Positions 19,558 to 28,526 of a DNA stretch of 56,763 nt are shown piece by piece. How positions within the stretch are numbered: position 1 is the first letter of the stretch; each line of letters starts with the position of its first letter. This stretch comes from Streptacidiphilus melanogenes (GTDB lineage Bacteria > Actinomycetota > Actinomycetes > Streptomycetales > Streptomycetaceae), in assembly GCF_000787835.1 (NCBI RefSeq), contig NZ_BBPP01000026.1:62769-119531 (forward strand), read 5' to 3'. The position numbers and the translations under genes are program-made. Under the pieces are notes generated by a model, which was not told the origin of the DNA, did no database searches, and saw only the letters and a program-made list of their open reading frames with translations.

Positions 19558-20871
19558 TCAGGCGGAGAGCAGTCCGCGGCCGAGCCAGTCGGAGCCGTCC
19601 TTGACGCCCGGCAGCACGAAGAAGTAGCCGCCACCGGTCGGGGAGATGTAGTCGACCAGCGGCTCGTCGATGAGCCGGGTCTGGGTGGCCTCGAACTGGC
19701 GCAGGACGTCCTGCTGGTAGCAGCAGAAGGCGAGGCCCATGTCGAGGTTGCCGACGCCGTCGATCCCGCGGTCGTAGTTGAAGCCGCGGCGCAGGATGCG
19801 GGAGTCGTCCGTCTTCGCGGTGCGCGGGTTGGCCAGCCGGATGTGCGCGTCCAGCGGGATCGCGTTGCCCTGCGGGTCCTTGGCGTAGTCGGGGATGTCG
19901 GTCTCGTTCGCGCCGTCCAGCGGGGCGCCGGTGTCCTTGCGGCGGCCGAACATCTGCTCCTGCTCGCTGAGGGAGACCCGGTCCCAGAACTCCACCAGCA
20001 TCCGGATGATCCGGATCACTTGGTAGCTGCCGCCGGCCGCCCACGCGGGCTCGCCGGAGCCCGCCCCGACCCAGACCAGCTTGTCCATCTCCCGGCCGGA
20101 CGTGACGTCCGGGTTGGCGATGCCGTCCTTGAAGCCCAGCAGGTTGCGCTGCGCGCCGGTGGGGCGCGGGGTGTTCTGGAAGCCGTCGATGCGCCACTTG
20201 ACCTGCATCAGGCCGCGGGTGTGCTTGGCGATGTCGCGCATCGCGTGCAGCACGGCGTCCTGGCGGGAGGCGCAGATCTGCAGGCTGAGGTCGCCGTGGC
20301 ACTCGGCCGGGTTGAGGTTGTCGTTGGGGAAGGTGCGCATCGGCGTCAGCTTGGCCGGGCGCTGCTTGGCCAGACCGTAGCGGTCGTCGAAGAGGGAGGC
20401 GCCCACGCCGACGGTGACGGTGAGGTCGTCGGCCGGGACCACCGGGCCGAGGATGCCGTTGTCGGACGGCGGCGCGCCCACGCCGAGGTCCGGCGGGGTG
20501 CCGCCGGAGGTCAGGAAGCGGATCCGGTCGGTGAGGGTGCGCAGCAGCTTCTCCAGCCCGTCCCGGTCCTGGGCGATGACGGTCAGCGACAGGAACGCGG
20601 CGAAGGCCGGGGCCGGGGTGGTGATACCCGCCTGGTGCTCGCCGTGGAAGGCGACGGTGCCGGTGCTGAAGTCACTGGAGGGGTCGGCGACGGCCGGGGT
20701 GGCCATGGCGCCGGTCAGCGACAGCGCTCCGCCGGCGATCGCGGCGCCGGCCGCGCCCGCGCCGAGGGCCGTCCTGACGAAGCTGCGCCGGGAGGAGCCC
20801 GGGCGCTCGCCCGATCCGTAGCCGAACGGGCAGGAGCCGGTGGCGTGCTGGTGGTCGGTCACGTCGGTCAT
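19558..20871 (-). CDS. efeB: Deferrochelatase/peroxidase EfeB (DyP-type, Tat-exported)
   Basis: A 437-residue DyP-type heme peroxidase, the periplasmic/extracellular partner of the EfeUO ferrous-iron permease. A twin-arginine signal S-R-R-S-F-V-R-T with Arg28-Arg29 precedes a hydrophobic stretch. The family motif [11 protein letters not shown] carries the GXXDG distal Asp. The start overlaps the EfeUO stop as TGATG. Family proteins oxidise Fe(II) or release iron from heme; the exact reaction is inferred. Confidence 0.92.
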   Translation of the reverse strand: MTDVTDHQHATGSCPFGYGSGERPGSSRRSFVRTALGAGAAGAAIAGGALSLTGAMATPAVADPSSDFSTGTVAFHGEHQAGITTPAPAFAAFLSLTVIAQDRDGLEKLLRTLTDRIRFLTSGGTPPDLGVGAPPSDNGILGPVVPADDLTVTVGVGASLFDDRYGLAKQRPAKLTPMRTFPNDNLNPAECHGDLSLQICASRQDAVLHAMRDIAKHTRGLMQVKWRIDGFQNTPRPTGAQRNLLGFKDGIANPDVTSGREMDKLVWVGAGSGEPAWAAGGSYQVIRIIRMLVEFWDRVSLSEQEQMFGRRKDTGAPLDGANETDIPDYAKDPQGNAIPLDAHIRLANPRTAKTDDSRILRRGFNYDRGIDGVGNLDMGLAFCCYQQDVLRQFEATQTRLIDEPLVDYISPTGGGYFFVLPGVKDGSDWLGRGLLSA

Positions 20872-22961
20872 CAGGCGGACTTCCGGATCTCGAGCAGGTC
20901 GGGAATGGGCGAGAGGTCTTCCAGCAGCTGGCCGAGCGAGCCGTTCAGCTCCGCGCGCAGCGTCGGGTCGAGCTGCTGCACGGGCGTCCAGGAGCCGTTC
21001 GACTGCTGCGCCTGCTTGAGCAGTCCCGAGAAGCGGGTCAGTTCGGTGTCGACGGTGCCGAGCAGCTCGGGGCTGCGCTTGGCGATCAGCGGGCGCAGCA
21101 CCGTCAGCAGCTCCTGGGTACCGGCGATGTTGGCCTGCGCGGTGGCCAGGTTGGTTCCGCTGCCCTCGTCGGTGTCGGCGGTGAGCTCGAACTGGAGGGT
21201 GTTCTCCAGGATCTCGTGGGTGCGCAGCGGCAGGTCCGAGGGGTCGAAGTCCTGGCTCGGGAAGGCCTTGCGCAGACCCGTGACGTCGGAGGCCAGCTGG
21301 TCGGCGACCGGCGCGAGGACCGCGGCGGACTGCCCGTGCCACAGGCCGTACTCGATCCGGTGGAAGCCCTGGAAACCCGGGTCGTTCACGCCCTGCGGCA
21401 GTCCGTCGGCCCGGCCGTTGATCTTCTTGTCGAAGTCCTCGAAGGTGCCGTAGGCGGCGCCGAGGGAGGAGTACTGCAGGTGCGCGGTCAGCCAGTCCGC
21501 CTTGGCGGTGTTCAGGTCGCCCCCGTGCAGGTCGGCGGCGAGCTTGACGGTCTGCGTCTGCAGCGTGGCGAGGCCCGCGTCGACGAACTGCTTGTACTGG
21601 GCGAGCGGACCGGCCAGGTCCTGCTCGGAGACGGGCAGCACGGCCGCCACTGAGCCACCGCCGGAGACGGTGACGGCCGCGGAGGTGACGGCCTTTCCGC
21701 CGGTCGGCACGCAGCGCCAGGCGTACTGGCCGGAGCCGATGGTGGCGACCAGCGCCCGGGTGGTGCCGGGGGCCAGGCCCTCGATCTCGCCGTAGACGGC
21801 GTTGGTGGCCGGGTTCACCAGGTAGACCTCGGAGGTCTGCGGGCCGGTGTTGTGCATCTGGAAGGTCTGCTGGCCCGGCTGCGGGGCGGTGAAGCCCTTG
21901 CCGCACTCGGTCGGCGAGACGGAGACGGTCGCGGCCGCGGCCTGCTTGCCGTCGGAGGAGGCGATGACCACCCCGGCGACGACCGCAGGGACGGCGACGA
22001 CGGCCACCGGCACGACCCAGCGGCGGCCCCGCGCGGGCGCTTCGGCGTCGGCGTCAACGTCGGCGGCGGTCTCGGCGGTCTCGGCGGTCTCGGCCTCGGC
22101 CGACTTCGGAGCCGGCTTCGCGGCGACCGGCTTCGGAGCGATCGGCTTGGGGGCGCGCAGCCCGCGGACGAAGAGCGTCATCACGGTGCCCAGGTAGAGC
22201 ACGTAGGCGACGACCTGGAGCCAGGTCATCTGTGTGGTGAGGTTGAGGACGCCCTGAACCAGGGTCGCGTACCAGGAGTTCTGGTCGATGCTGCCGCTGA
22301 GGTCCACCGCGAAGGCGGTCCCGCCCGGCAGGACGCCGCCCTCCTGGAGGTCGCGCAGGCCGTAGGCGAGCACGCCCGCGGCGATGACGATCAGGCCGAC
22401 GCCGGTCCAGGTGAAGAACCTCGTCAGGTTGATCTTCAGCACCCGCCGGTACAGGCCCCAGCACAGGGCCCCGGCCAGGACCAGGCCGACGGCCGCGCCG
22501 ACCAGCGGACCCGTGGACTCGCCGGCCGTCTGCGCGGTGGTCCAGATGAACAGCGCGGTCTCCAGGCCCTCGCGGCCGACGGCCAGGAAGCTGGTGAGGA
22601 TCAGCATCCCCGACCCCATGGCCAGGGCCGCCGTCACCTTCTCCTTGATCTCGCCGGAGAGGTTCCGGGCGTTGCGGCGCATCCAGAACACCATCGCCGT
22701 GACGAAGGCGACCGCGATGACGCTGAGGCAGCCGCCGAACGCCTCCTGGGCGGTGGCGGAGAGGTTCGCCGAGGTGAAGGTCAGGATCGCGCCGAAGCTG
22801 AGGGAGAGCCCGACGGCGGCCAGAACGCCCGTCCAGACCTGCGGGAGCCGGCCTCTCTCCTCACCGCGGACAAGGGTCGCGACGAGGATGGAGACGATCA
22901 GTCCCGCCTCCAGCCCCTCCCGCAAACCGATCAGGAAGCTGGGGAACGCGTCGTTCCACAT
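20871..22961 (-). CDS. efeUO: Fused iron permease EfeU and iron-binding EfeO
   Basis: A single 696-residue polypeptide. Residues 1-270 are an EfeU/Ftr1 permease with both R-E-G-L-E motifs (14-18 and 130-134). A Pro/Ala/Glu linker (271-312) leads to an extra membrane helix (315-335). Residues 345-440 resemble the EfeO cupredoxin-like part, and the rest is an imelysin-type M75 domain with H-R-I-E at 534-537. In E. coli-type systems EfeU and EfeO are separate proteins; here they are one chain that tethers EfeO to the outer face. I choose the ATG at 22961 because the canonical EfeU start [16 protein letters not shown] begins there. An iron box lies upstream. Confidence 0.9.
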   Translation of the reverse strand: MWNDAFPSFLIGLREGLEAGLIVSILVATLVRGEERGRLPQVWTGVLAAVGLSLSFGAILTFTSANLSATAQEAFGGCLSVIAVAFVTAMVFWMRRNARNLSGEIKEKVTAALAMGSGMLILTSFLAVGREGLETALFIWTTAQTAGESTGPLVGAAVGLVLAGALCWGLYRRVLKINLTRFFTWTGVGLIVIAAGVLAYGLRDLQEGGVLPGGTAFAVDLSGSIDQNSWYATLVQGVLNLTTQMTWLQVVAYVLYLGTVMTLFVRGLRAPKPIAPKPVAAKPAPKSAEAETAETAETAADVDADAEAPARGRRWVVPVAVVAVPAVVAGVVIASSDGKQAAAATVSVSPTECGKGFTAPQPGQQTFQMHNTGPQTSEVYLVNPATNAVYGEIEGLAPGTTRALVATIGSGQYAWRCVPTGGKAVTSAAVTVSGGGSVAAVLPVSEQDLAGPLAQYKQFVDAGLATLQTQTVKLAADLHGGDLNTAKADWLTAHLQYSSLGAAYGTFEDFDKKINGRADGLPQGVNDPGFQGFHRIEYGLWHGQSAAVLAPVADQLASDVTGLRKAFPSQDFDPSDLPLRTHEILENTLQFELTADTDEGSGTNLATAQANIAGTQELLTVLRPLIAKRSPELLGTVDTELTRFSGLLKQAQQSNGSWTPVQQLDPTLRAELNGSLGQLLEDLSPIPDLLEIRKSA

Positions 22962-23034
22962 CCTTGGCCCCTCCCCCGGGGCCGTTCGCCCGGACGCACA
23001 CGTATGGCAGCAGACGCCGACCACCCCTCGGCGG

Positions 23035-23053
23035 TTAGCTTAGGCATACCTTA
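23035..23053. promoter_or_regulatory. DtxR/DmdR-type iron box upstream of efeUO
   Basis: TTAGCTTAGGCATACCTTA matches the actinobacterial DtxR/IdeR/DmdR consensus TTAGGTTAGGCTAACCTAA at 15 of 19 positions. It lies about 75-90 bases upstream of the efeUO start. It predicts iron-dependent repression of efeUO-efeB. Confidence 0.85.
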
Positions 23054-23109
23054 CTAGCGCCCTCGAGATTGTCGAACAGAGCCTCCCTCTCGATCTCGAA
23101 CGGCTTCGT

Positions 23110-23502
23110 TCACCGCACGCGCACGGTGACGACCTGCGAGGTGCGGTCCACGACCAGCCGGCCGTGGCTGTTACGGCCGACCAACTGGGAGCGGAAGGCC
23201 AGCACCCCCGGGCGGGCCGCGCGCACGGTCGCACGCAACACCCCCTCCCGCCCGCAGACGACGACGCGCCAGGCCCCGCGGCCGACGCGCTCGTCCAGGC
23301 ACAGACGGACGGGATTACCGCCGAAGTCGTCCGAGGAGCCGCGGGCGCTCAGGCCGATGCGCTCCCCCGGCGCGACACTGCGCGCACTGACCTGGATCGC
23401 GATGGACGACTTGGCGAAGGCGGGCCCGGCGGTCGCGACGGCGAGGCCGGTGGCCGCCAGGAGCGAGGCGGCGACGAAGGAAGAGGCGCGGCGTGTGGAC
23501 AT
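23110..23502 (-). CDS. Secreted small hypothetical protein
   Basis: A 130-residue protein with a clear signal peptide (about 1-29, M-S-T-R-R-A-S-S-F then a hydrophobic core, cleavage after A-F-A). The mature part looks like a small beta-rich domain with two cysteines (R-L-C-L-D-E and V-V-C-G-R-E) likely forming a disulfide. No family recognised. It is followed by the iron box region and efeUO on the same strand. Confidence 0.65.
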   Translation of the reverse strand: MSTRRASSFVAASLLAATGLAVATAGPAFAKSSIAIQVSARSVAPGERIGLSARGSSDDFGGNPVRLCLDERVGRGAWRVVVCGREGVLRATVRAARPGVLAFRSQLVGRNSHGRLVVDRTSQVVTVRVR

Positions 23503-23668
23503 GACGATCCCTCGATCCGTCACAGGCTGATTCACAGGCCGACGGTGTACGGGCTGCTGCGGAACACGTTCGGCCTGCCGAGACTGACAGATCGAGGGGG
23601 ACGGTTCAATCAGCCGAAAGGCGGGGAACGCGGGTTCGATCGGGGGATGGCGACGGAAGGCGCCCAGC

Positions 23669-24100
23669 TCAGGCCGCCACCGGGCGGAACACCGGCCGCA
23701 GCGACCCGTCACCCGTCTCGGCGACCTCCAGACGCACGGGCGCGCCGCGCCAGATCCGGTGGGCGGGGGTGGGGGCGAGCCGGGCGCGGACCCGGAAGCC
23801 CTCGTCCAGCTCCACGACCGCGGTGCGTTCCTGCCAGTCGTCAGGGCCGACCGCCTGCGGCAGGGCGTGGATCCGCCCGTGTCCGCTGCTGCGCTCCCAG
23901 ACGAAGTCCGCCCCGCCGCAGGTGGCGCACAGCAGGCTGACGCTGCAGAACCGCGTCGAGCACCACTGGCACCGCTGGTAGCGCAGCTCGCCGTGCGCCA
24001 GCCCGTCGCGGTAGACCTCGGCCGGATCTCTCGTCGTCACAGCCTTCGCCGTCGCAGCCTCGGCCGTCACAGCCTTCGTCGTCCCCGCCGCGCTCGCCAT
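23669..24100 (-). CDS. DUF35 OB-fold / rubredoxin-like zinc-ribbon protein
   Basis: A 143-residue protein with a zinc ribbon (Cys44, Cys47, Cys58, Cys61) followed by an OB-fold, the DUF35 architecture often encoded beside thiolases or acyl-CoA enzymes as a binding partner. No thiolase is adjacent here. It is divergent from a TetR gene, and both face two AACGATCG-type palindromes, so it is probably controlled by that repressor. The N-terminal ~22 residues are Ala/Thr-rich and of unclear role. Confidence 0.75.
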   Translation of the reverse strand: MASAAGTTKAVTAEAATAKAVTTRDPAEVYRDGLAHGELRYQRCQWCSTRFCSVSLLCATCGGADFVWERSSGHGRIHALPQAVGPDDWQERTAVVELDEGFRVRARLAPTPAHRIWRGAPVRLEVAETGDGSLRPVFRPVAA

Positions 24101-24122
24101 CAGTTGCCTCCTCCAACCCTCA

Positions 24123-24214
24123 CGAACGATCGTTAAGCTAGGGCCGAACGGAGCCGATGTCCAGTAGGTCGCCGGAAACGGAACGGAACCTGGGTACAAT
24201 CCCGAACGATCGCT
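24123..24214. promoter_or_regulatory. Two TetR-type operators and promoter between divergent genes
   Basis: AACGATCGTT at 24125-24134 is a perfect palindrome, and GAACGATCGCT at 24204-24214 is a near copy. The TACAAT box at 24195-24200 is a good -10 for the rightward TetR gene, with the second operator just downstream at the start site. The arrangement fits repression of both divergent genes. Confidence 0.7.
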
Positions 24215-24255
24215 CAGTCCCGTCATGCCCCGTCACGTCATAAGGACAGGCTCGA

Positions 24256-24870
24256 ATGCGCCCTGCCGGTCAGACCGCATTGCTCGAAGCCGCACGGCAG
24301 GAGTTCGCCGAGCGGGGCTTCGGCAGTGCCTCGATCCGGAACATCGCCGCCCGGGCCGGGATGAGCCTCTCCGCGATGTACCACTACTACTCGGGCAAGC
24401 AGGAGCTTCTGCACGCGCTGCTCGACGAGGGCATGGACCGGTACTTCGCCTCGGTCGCGGCCGAGCTCGACTCCGTCGGCGGCGTACATGGCGCGCCGGC
24501 CGACCGCCTCGGCGCGGTCGTGGCCGCGACCACCCGGTTCCGCGCGGAACACGCGGCACGCAGCAACATCCTGCTGCTGGAGGAACGGAGCCTGGAGCCG
24601 GAGCGCCTCGAGCTCTACAGCCGACGGCAGGCGGAGGCCACCAACCTGTTCCGCGACCCGATCGAGGCCGGGATCGCCTCGGGGGAGTTCCACACCCCCT
24701 ACCCCGACGAGGCCAGGCGCGGGGTCATCGCCATGTGCAACGCCGTCGCGCAGTGGTACCGCACCGACGGCCCGCTGACCCTCGGCGCGCTCGTCGACCG
24801 GCACGTCGAGCTGGCGCTCACGCTGGTGGAGTACCGGCCGCAGCGCAGCTTCGCCGCGCGCGGCCGGTAA
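24256..24870 (+). CDS. TetR/AcrR-family transcriptional regulator
   Basis: A 204-residue repressor. The N-terminal helix-turn-helix is typical (F-A-E-R-G-F-G-S-A-S-I-R-N-I-A-A-R-A-G-M-S) followed by M-Y-H-Y-Y-S-G-K-Q-E-L. The C-terminal ligand domain resembles acyl-CoA-responsive TetR regulators, though the ligand is inferred only from the AACGATCGTT-like operators. AAGGACAG lies about 7 bases before the ATG. It is divergent from the DUF35 gene. Confidence 0.85.
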   Translation: MRPAGQTALLEAARQEFAERGFGSASIRNIAARAGMSLSAMYHYYSGKQELLHALLDEGMDRYFASVAAELDSVGGVHGAPADRLGAVVAATTRFRAEHAARSNILLLEERSLEPERLELYSRRQAEATNLFRDPIEAGIASGEFHTPYPDEARRGVIAMCNAVAQWYRTDGPLTLGALVDRHVELALTLVEYRPQRSFAARGR

Positions 24871-24888
24871 CACCCCGGAACGCGTCGA

Positions 24889-25266
24889 TCAGGCCTCGGA
24901 CTGCTTGGCCTGCTGCTCGGCCACCTTGGCGCGGACCTCGTCCATGTCCACGGCACGGGACTGCGTGATCACCTCGGCGAGGGCCGGGGCGGGCAGCGCA
25001 CCCGGCTGCGCGAAGATGACCGTCCGGTCGCGGATGACCATCAGGGTCGGGATGGACCGGATGTCGAACGCCGCGGCCAGCTCCTGCTGCGCCTCGGTGT
25101 CGACCTTGGCGAAGACCAGGTCCTGGTTCTCCTCGGAGGCCTTGTCGTAGACGGGCGCGAACTGCCGGCACGGACCGCACCAGGACGCCCAGAAGTCGAT
25201 CAGGACGAAGTCGTTCTGATCGACGATTTCGTTGAAGTTGTCCTTGGTCAGCTCGATGGTGGCCAT
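24889..25266 (-). CDS. trxA: Thioredoxin
   Basis: A 125-residue cytoplasmic thioredoxin with the intact active site W-C-G-P-C (Cys30, Cys33), the cis-Pro segment S-I-P-T-L and an acidic Gln/Ala-rich C-terminal tail. It reduces disulfides with electrons from thioredoxin reductase (not in this window). A SigR-type promoter lies upstream inside the end of the neighbouring regulator gene, so it is probably induced by thiol-oxidative stress. The symbol is assigned by family only. Confidence 0.93.
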   Translation of the reverse strand: MATIELTKDNFNEIVDQNDFVLIDFWASWCGPCRQFAPVYDKASEENQDLVFAKVDTEAQQELAAAFDIRSIPTLMVIRDRTVIFAQPGALPAPALAEVITQSRAVDMDEVRAKVAEQQAKQSEA

Positions 25267-25309
25267 GTCGTGGTTCCGCCTTTCCGGCCGGTTCTCGGCC
25301 TTTGCTCAC

Positions 25310-25335
25310 AACGGCGACACGATCCAACCTATTCC
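25310..25335 (-). promoter_or_regulatory. SigR-type promoter for thioredoxin
   Basis: Read on the minus strand the site is GGAAT (complement of 25331-25335), exactly 18 bases, then GTT (complement of 25310-25312). This matches the Streptomyces SigR consensus GGAAT-N18-GTT. It lies about 45 bases upstream of the trx start. Confidence 0.75.
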
Positions 25336-28250
25336 GAATCAACCCCGGGATCGTCCTTCAACGTCTCCGCGAGACCCTTCGCGTCCGTGCCCAGCGTGCG
25401 GTAGACCGCGGCCAGGAGCTCGTCGACCCTGGCGGGGCTGACGGAGAGCGACTCCGCCACCTCGTTGCGGTCCTTGCCCCCGACCGTCAGCTGGGCGGCC
25501 CGCAGCTGCAGCGCGGTGAGGTCGCGCGACGGCATCGGCCGCAGGCGGTGCGGGCTGACGCCGGAGGCCTTCAGCTCGCGACGGGCCCGGTCCGCCAGGT
25601 TGGTCGCGCCGCAGTCGCGGGCGATGTCCAGGCCCTGCTCCAGCGCGGCCACCGCCTCCCGCAACCGGCCGTCCCTGCGCAGCGCCGCGCCGTAGTCGAC
25701 CAGAGCGGAGGCGTGCTCGAAGGCGATCGGCGACTGCCCGAGCGCGGAGACGGCCCGTCGCAACAGCTCCAGCTCCTGCGAGGGCTCGGCGACCTTGGCC
25801 CAGGCGTGCAGCGCCATGCCCTCGGCGGAGTTCGTGCCGGCCCGCAGGGCGCGGCCGTACGCGTCGGCGGCCAGCGAGCGCGCCCGCTCGGGGTCGGTGT
25901 CCGCCAGCGCCAGCGCGAGCGTGCTCATCCACGGGGACCAGACGGTGTTCTCCCAGCCGCGCTCGTCCAGCTCACGGCCGTGCCGCTCCAGCTCGGCCAC
26001 CGCCTCGTCCCGGCGGCCCTGGGCCAGCAGCAGGCGGCCGACGAGGGCGGGCGCGTCCGGCAGCACGGCAGCGGGCGGGTACTGGCCGGGACGGATGCCG
26101 TGCTCCTCCGCCAGCTTGGCGGCCTCGTCGGCCTGCCCCTGGGCGAGCATGATGTCGCAGAGGACCGCGACCACGTCCCACAGCAGCGGGTTGCCGGGGC
26201 CGAGACCCTTCGCCTTGCGCAGCAGGGTGGGTCGCAGCGCCTTCGCCGCGTCCTCCAGCTTGCCCTGACGGAACATCACGAGGGCCTGGAAGAAGTTGGC
26301 GAAGCCCAGGTGACCGCCGCTCCAGCCCATCATCTCGAACTCGTAGGCGGCGTCCACGAAGAGGCTGCGGGCACGGTCGAGGCGGTCGTTGTAGAGGTAG
26401 GCGACTCCCAGCATGACCGGGATCTCGAACCCCAGGACCTGGTTGGTCCAGCCGAGACCCTCCGCCGGGCGGCCGCCCTCCGTGCCGAGGTCGGCGAAGG
26501 CCAGCGCCTCGGACGCGCTCTCGCCGCGCAGGGTGAGGTCCCAGGCGCGCAGCACCTGCACCGAGCGCGCCTCCGGATCCGTGCGACCGCGCTGCTGCTC
26601 GACCAGCTCCTTCAGCCGGCTCGAGGTCTGCCGGCCGTCCGGGTCGTTGCGGCGCAGCAGCCGCCACATGAAGGACGCGGCCTGCAGCCGGGTCTTCGCG
26701 GGGCCGTCCGCCATCCGGGCCACCTCGTCCCGGGTCAGCTCGACGGCCTCGGTGACGCGGTTGCTGTGCGTGAGCGCCTGGCCGAGACGGAGCACGGCGT
26801 TCAGCCGGTGCTCCGGCTCCAGGCCGGGCACCTCGTCGAGCGACATCTGGAGCTGGCGGACGGTCAGATCCGGGTCGCGCAGCATGACGGCGCAGCCCAG
26901 CTCGTAGCGGACCTCCGCCATCTCCTCCTCCGCCGGGGGCTCGCGCAGCGCGCGCTCCAGGCAGCGCTTGGCAGCGTCCGGGGCACCCATGGCGAGGTGC
27001 TCGTGGGCGGCCTGCCGCAGCTGGTGCACGACGGTGGGGTTGTCGTCCGGATAGAGCTCGATCAGGTGGCGGGAGGCCGCGGCCATGCCGCCCTTGCCCG
27101 AGGCGATCACCTCGTCGGCCGCCTTGCTGTGGATGCTGGTGCGCATCGCCGGGAAGGTGATCGACTGGTAGACCGCGCTGGCCACGGTGGGGTGCGAGAA
27201 CTGGTACTCGTGCCCGGAGCGGGTGAGCATCTGGTCCCCGACCAGCTTCTCCACGGCCGTCTGCGCCTGGTTGAACGGCAGGCCCGCGACCCGGGAGATC
27301 AGCTCCAGGTCGAACGCGATGTCCAGCACGGCCGCGGCGAAGGCGGTGCGCTGCACGTCCGTGCCGAGCCGTTCGAGGCGGCGGCTGATGTCGCGGGCGC
27401 CGCTGAGCGCGGCCAGTGCGCGCAGTTGGTCCTGGCTCTCCTCGACCGGCGGGACGCCCTGTTCGCTCAGGCGGTCGATGAGGCTGGTGACGAAGAAGGG
27501 GTTGCCGTTGGTGATGGACCAGCAGGTGCGGCAGAACACGTCGTCCGCGTCCTCGCCCAGGCGGGTGCGGACCATCGCCTCGACCGCGTTCGGCGAGAGC
27601 TTCTGCAGCTCGACGCTGTGGCCGCGGGTGCCGAGCTCGCGCACCTCGCGCAGCAGCAGATCGTCCAGCGACGGGGCGAGCTCGTCGCTCCGATACGCCA
27701 GGGAGACCAGCATCGGCAAGTGCTGAATCTGGCCGATGTAGCTCGCGAGCCACTGGCTGGATTCCGGGTCCGCCCAATGCAGATCGTCGATCACTACCAG
27801 CAACGGCCCTTGGCGCACCGCCAGTTGCGTGGTGACCCAGCTGAGCGCCTCCTGCACACCCGTCGGGTCGGCCGGGCTGCCGGCGTCCGCCGGGGTGAGG
27901 CCGAGGGCGGGCGCGGCGATGTCGTACCACCCGCCGAACATCTCCCGGCGGTCCGCCTCGTGCATCTTCGCGAGGGCGGGCTGCAGCAGGCTGCGGGCCA
28001 CGTGGAACGGCGCGCCCTGCTGCTGCTCGGTGGCCCGGGCGAAGAGCAGGATCTGCGAGTCGCGGTCGGCGTTGGCGGCCGCACGCAGGCGGCCCAGCAG
28101 ACTCGTCTTGCCGAAGCCGGCCGCACCGCGGTAGAGCAGCAGGCCGCCGGGGCTGGTGTCGCCCGCTGCGACGTCCGCCCTCAGCCGGGCGAGGGCGCGT
28201 GCGCCCAGGCCGATCGGTTCCTCGCGCTCGTAGAGCTGACGCTCGTCCAC
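25329..28250 (-). CDS. Large AAA-ATPase transcriptional regulator (LAL/LuxR-like)
   Basis: A 973-residue regulator in the LAL/MalT-like style. Walker A G-A-A-G-F-G-K-T lies at 42-49 and Walker B L-L-V-V-I-D-D-L-H-W-A-D follows in the NTPase domain. A long helical TPR-like region comes next, and a C-terminal helix-turn-helix-like segment (L-T-A-L-Q-L-R-A-A-Q-L and N-E-V-A-E-S-L-S-V-S-P). That HTH departs from the LuxR consensus. I choose GTG 28250 (V-D-E-R-Q-L-Y-E-R-E) with GGAGCG upstream; a longer frame reaches 28418 through low-quality sequence. It is divergent from the terpene synthase and a candidate regulator of it. Confidence 0.8.
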   Translation of the reverse strand: MDERQLYEREEPIGLGARALARLRADVAAGDTSPGGLLLYRGAAGFGKTSLLGRLRAAANADRDSQILLFARATEQQQGAPFHVARSLLQPALAKMHEADRREMFGGWYDIAAPALGLTPADAGSPADPTGVQEALSWVTTQLAVRQGPLLVVIDDLHWADPESSQWLASYIGQIQHLPMLVSLAYRSDELAPSLDDLLLREVRELGTRGHSVELQKLSPNAVEAMVRTRLGEDADDVFCRTCWSITNGNPFFVTSLIDRLSEQGVPPVEESQDQLRALAALSGARDISRRLERLGTDVQRTAFAAAVLDIAFDLELISRVAGLPFNQAQTAVEKLVGDQMLTRSGHEYQFSHPTVASAVYQSITFPAMRTSIHSKAADEVIASGKGGMAAASRHLIELYPDDNPTVVHQLRQAAHEHLAMGAPDAAKRCLERALREPPAEEEMAEVRYELGCAVMLRDPDLTVRQLQMSLDEVPGLEPEHRLNAVLRLGQALTHSNRVTEAVELTRDEVARMADGPAKTRLQAASFMWRLLRRNDPDGRQTSSRLKELVEQQRGRTDPEARSVQVLRAWDLTLRGESASEALAFADLGTEGGRPAEGLGWTNQVLGFEIPVMLGVAYLYNDRLDRARSLFVDAAYEFEMMGWSGGHLGFANFFQALVMFRQGKLEDAAKALRPTLLRKAKGLGPGNPLLWDVVAVLCDIMLAQGQADEAAKLAEEHGIRPGQYPPAAVLPDAPALVGRLLLAQGRRDEAVAELERHGRELDERGWENTVWSPWMSTLALALADTDPERARSLAADAYGRALRAGTNSAEGMALHAWAKVAEPSQELELLRRAVSALGQSPIAFEHASALVDYGAALRRDGRLREAVAALEQGLDIARDCGATNLADRARRELKASGVSPHRLRPMPSRDLTALQLRAAQLTVGGKDRNEVAESLSVSPARVDELLAAVYRTLGTDAKGLAETLKDDPGVDSE

Positions 28251-28370
28251 GGCTCGCTCCGCTCCTGCCCGTTCTCTTGACCCGCCGGCCGGCCTCGCAG
28301 GGGCCCACCCCGACTTCGAGGTTAACCAGCGCAGAGGCCTCGCGCTGGCGCATCGGAGGATCCCTTCGTA

Positions 28371-28475
28371 ATGCTCAAGACAGACCAGTTCCGCCAACTC
28401 TGGTTGATTATTGAGCATATGACCGATCGATTACTCAACAGGAGTGATCGGTTCAGCTACCGTCGTAATCGGTTC
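28371..28475. promoter_or_regulatory. Repeat-rich regulatory region before the terpene synthase
   Basis: Inverted repeat ATGCTCAA (28371-28378) / TTGAGCAT (28411-28418) encloses a smaller ACCA/TGGT pair. ATCGGTTC occurs as direct copies at 28447-28454 and 28468-28475, exactly 21 bases (two helical turns) apart, and a related inverted half-site GACCGATC lies at 28421-28428. The stretch is locally AT-rich and likely holds the divergent promoters. Confidence 0.55.
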
Positions 28476-28526
28476 GTTCAGGGGGACCACCGAGCCGTCA
28501 CATCAGGGGCAGAGGAGGACGAGCTG

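Noticed and set aside
25302-28280. A 992-codon plus-strand frame opposite the large regulator
   Set aside because: It lacks any domain and mirrors the codon periodicity of the real minus-strand gene with Walker motifs.
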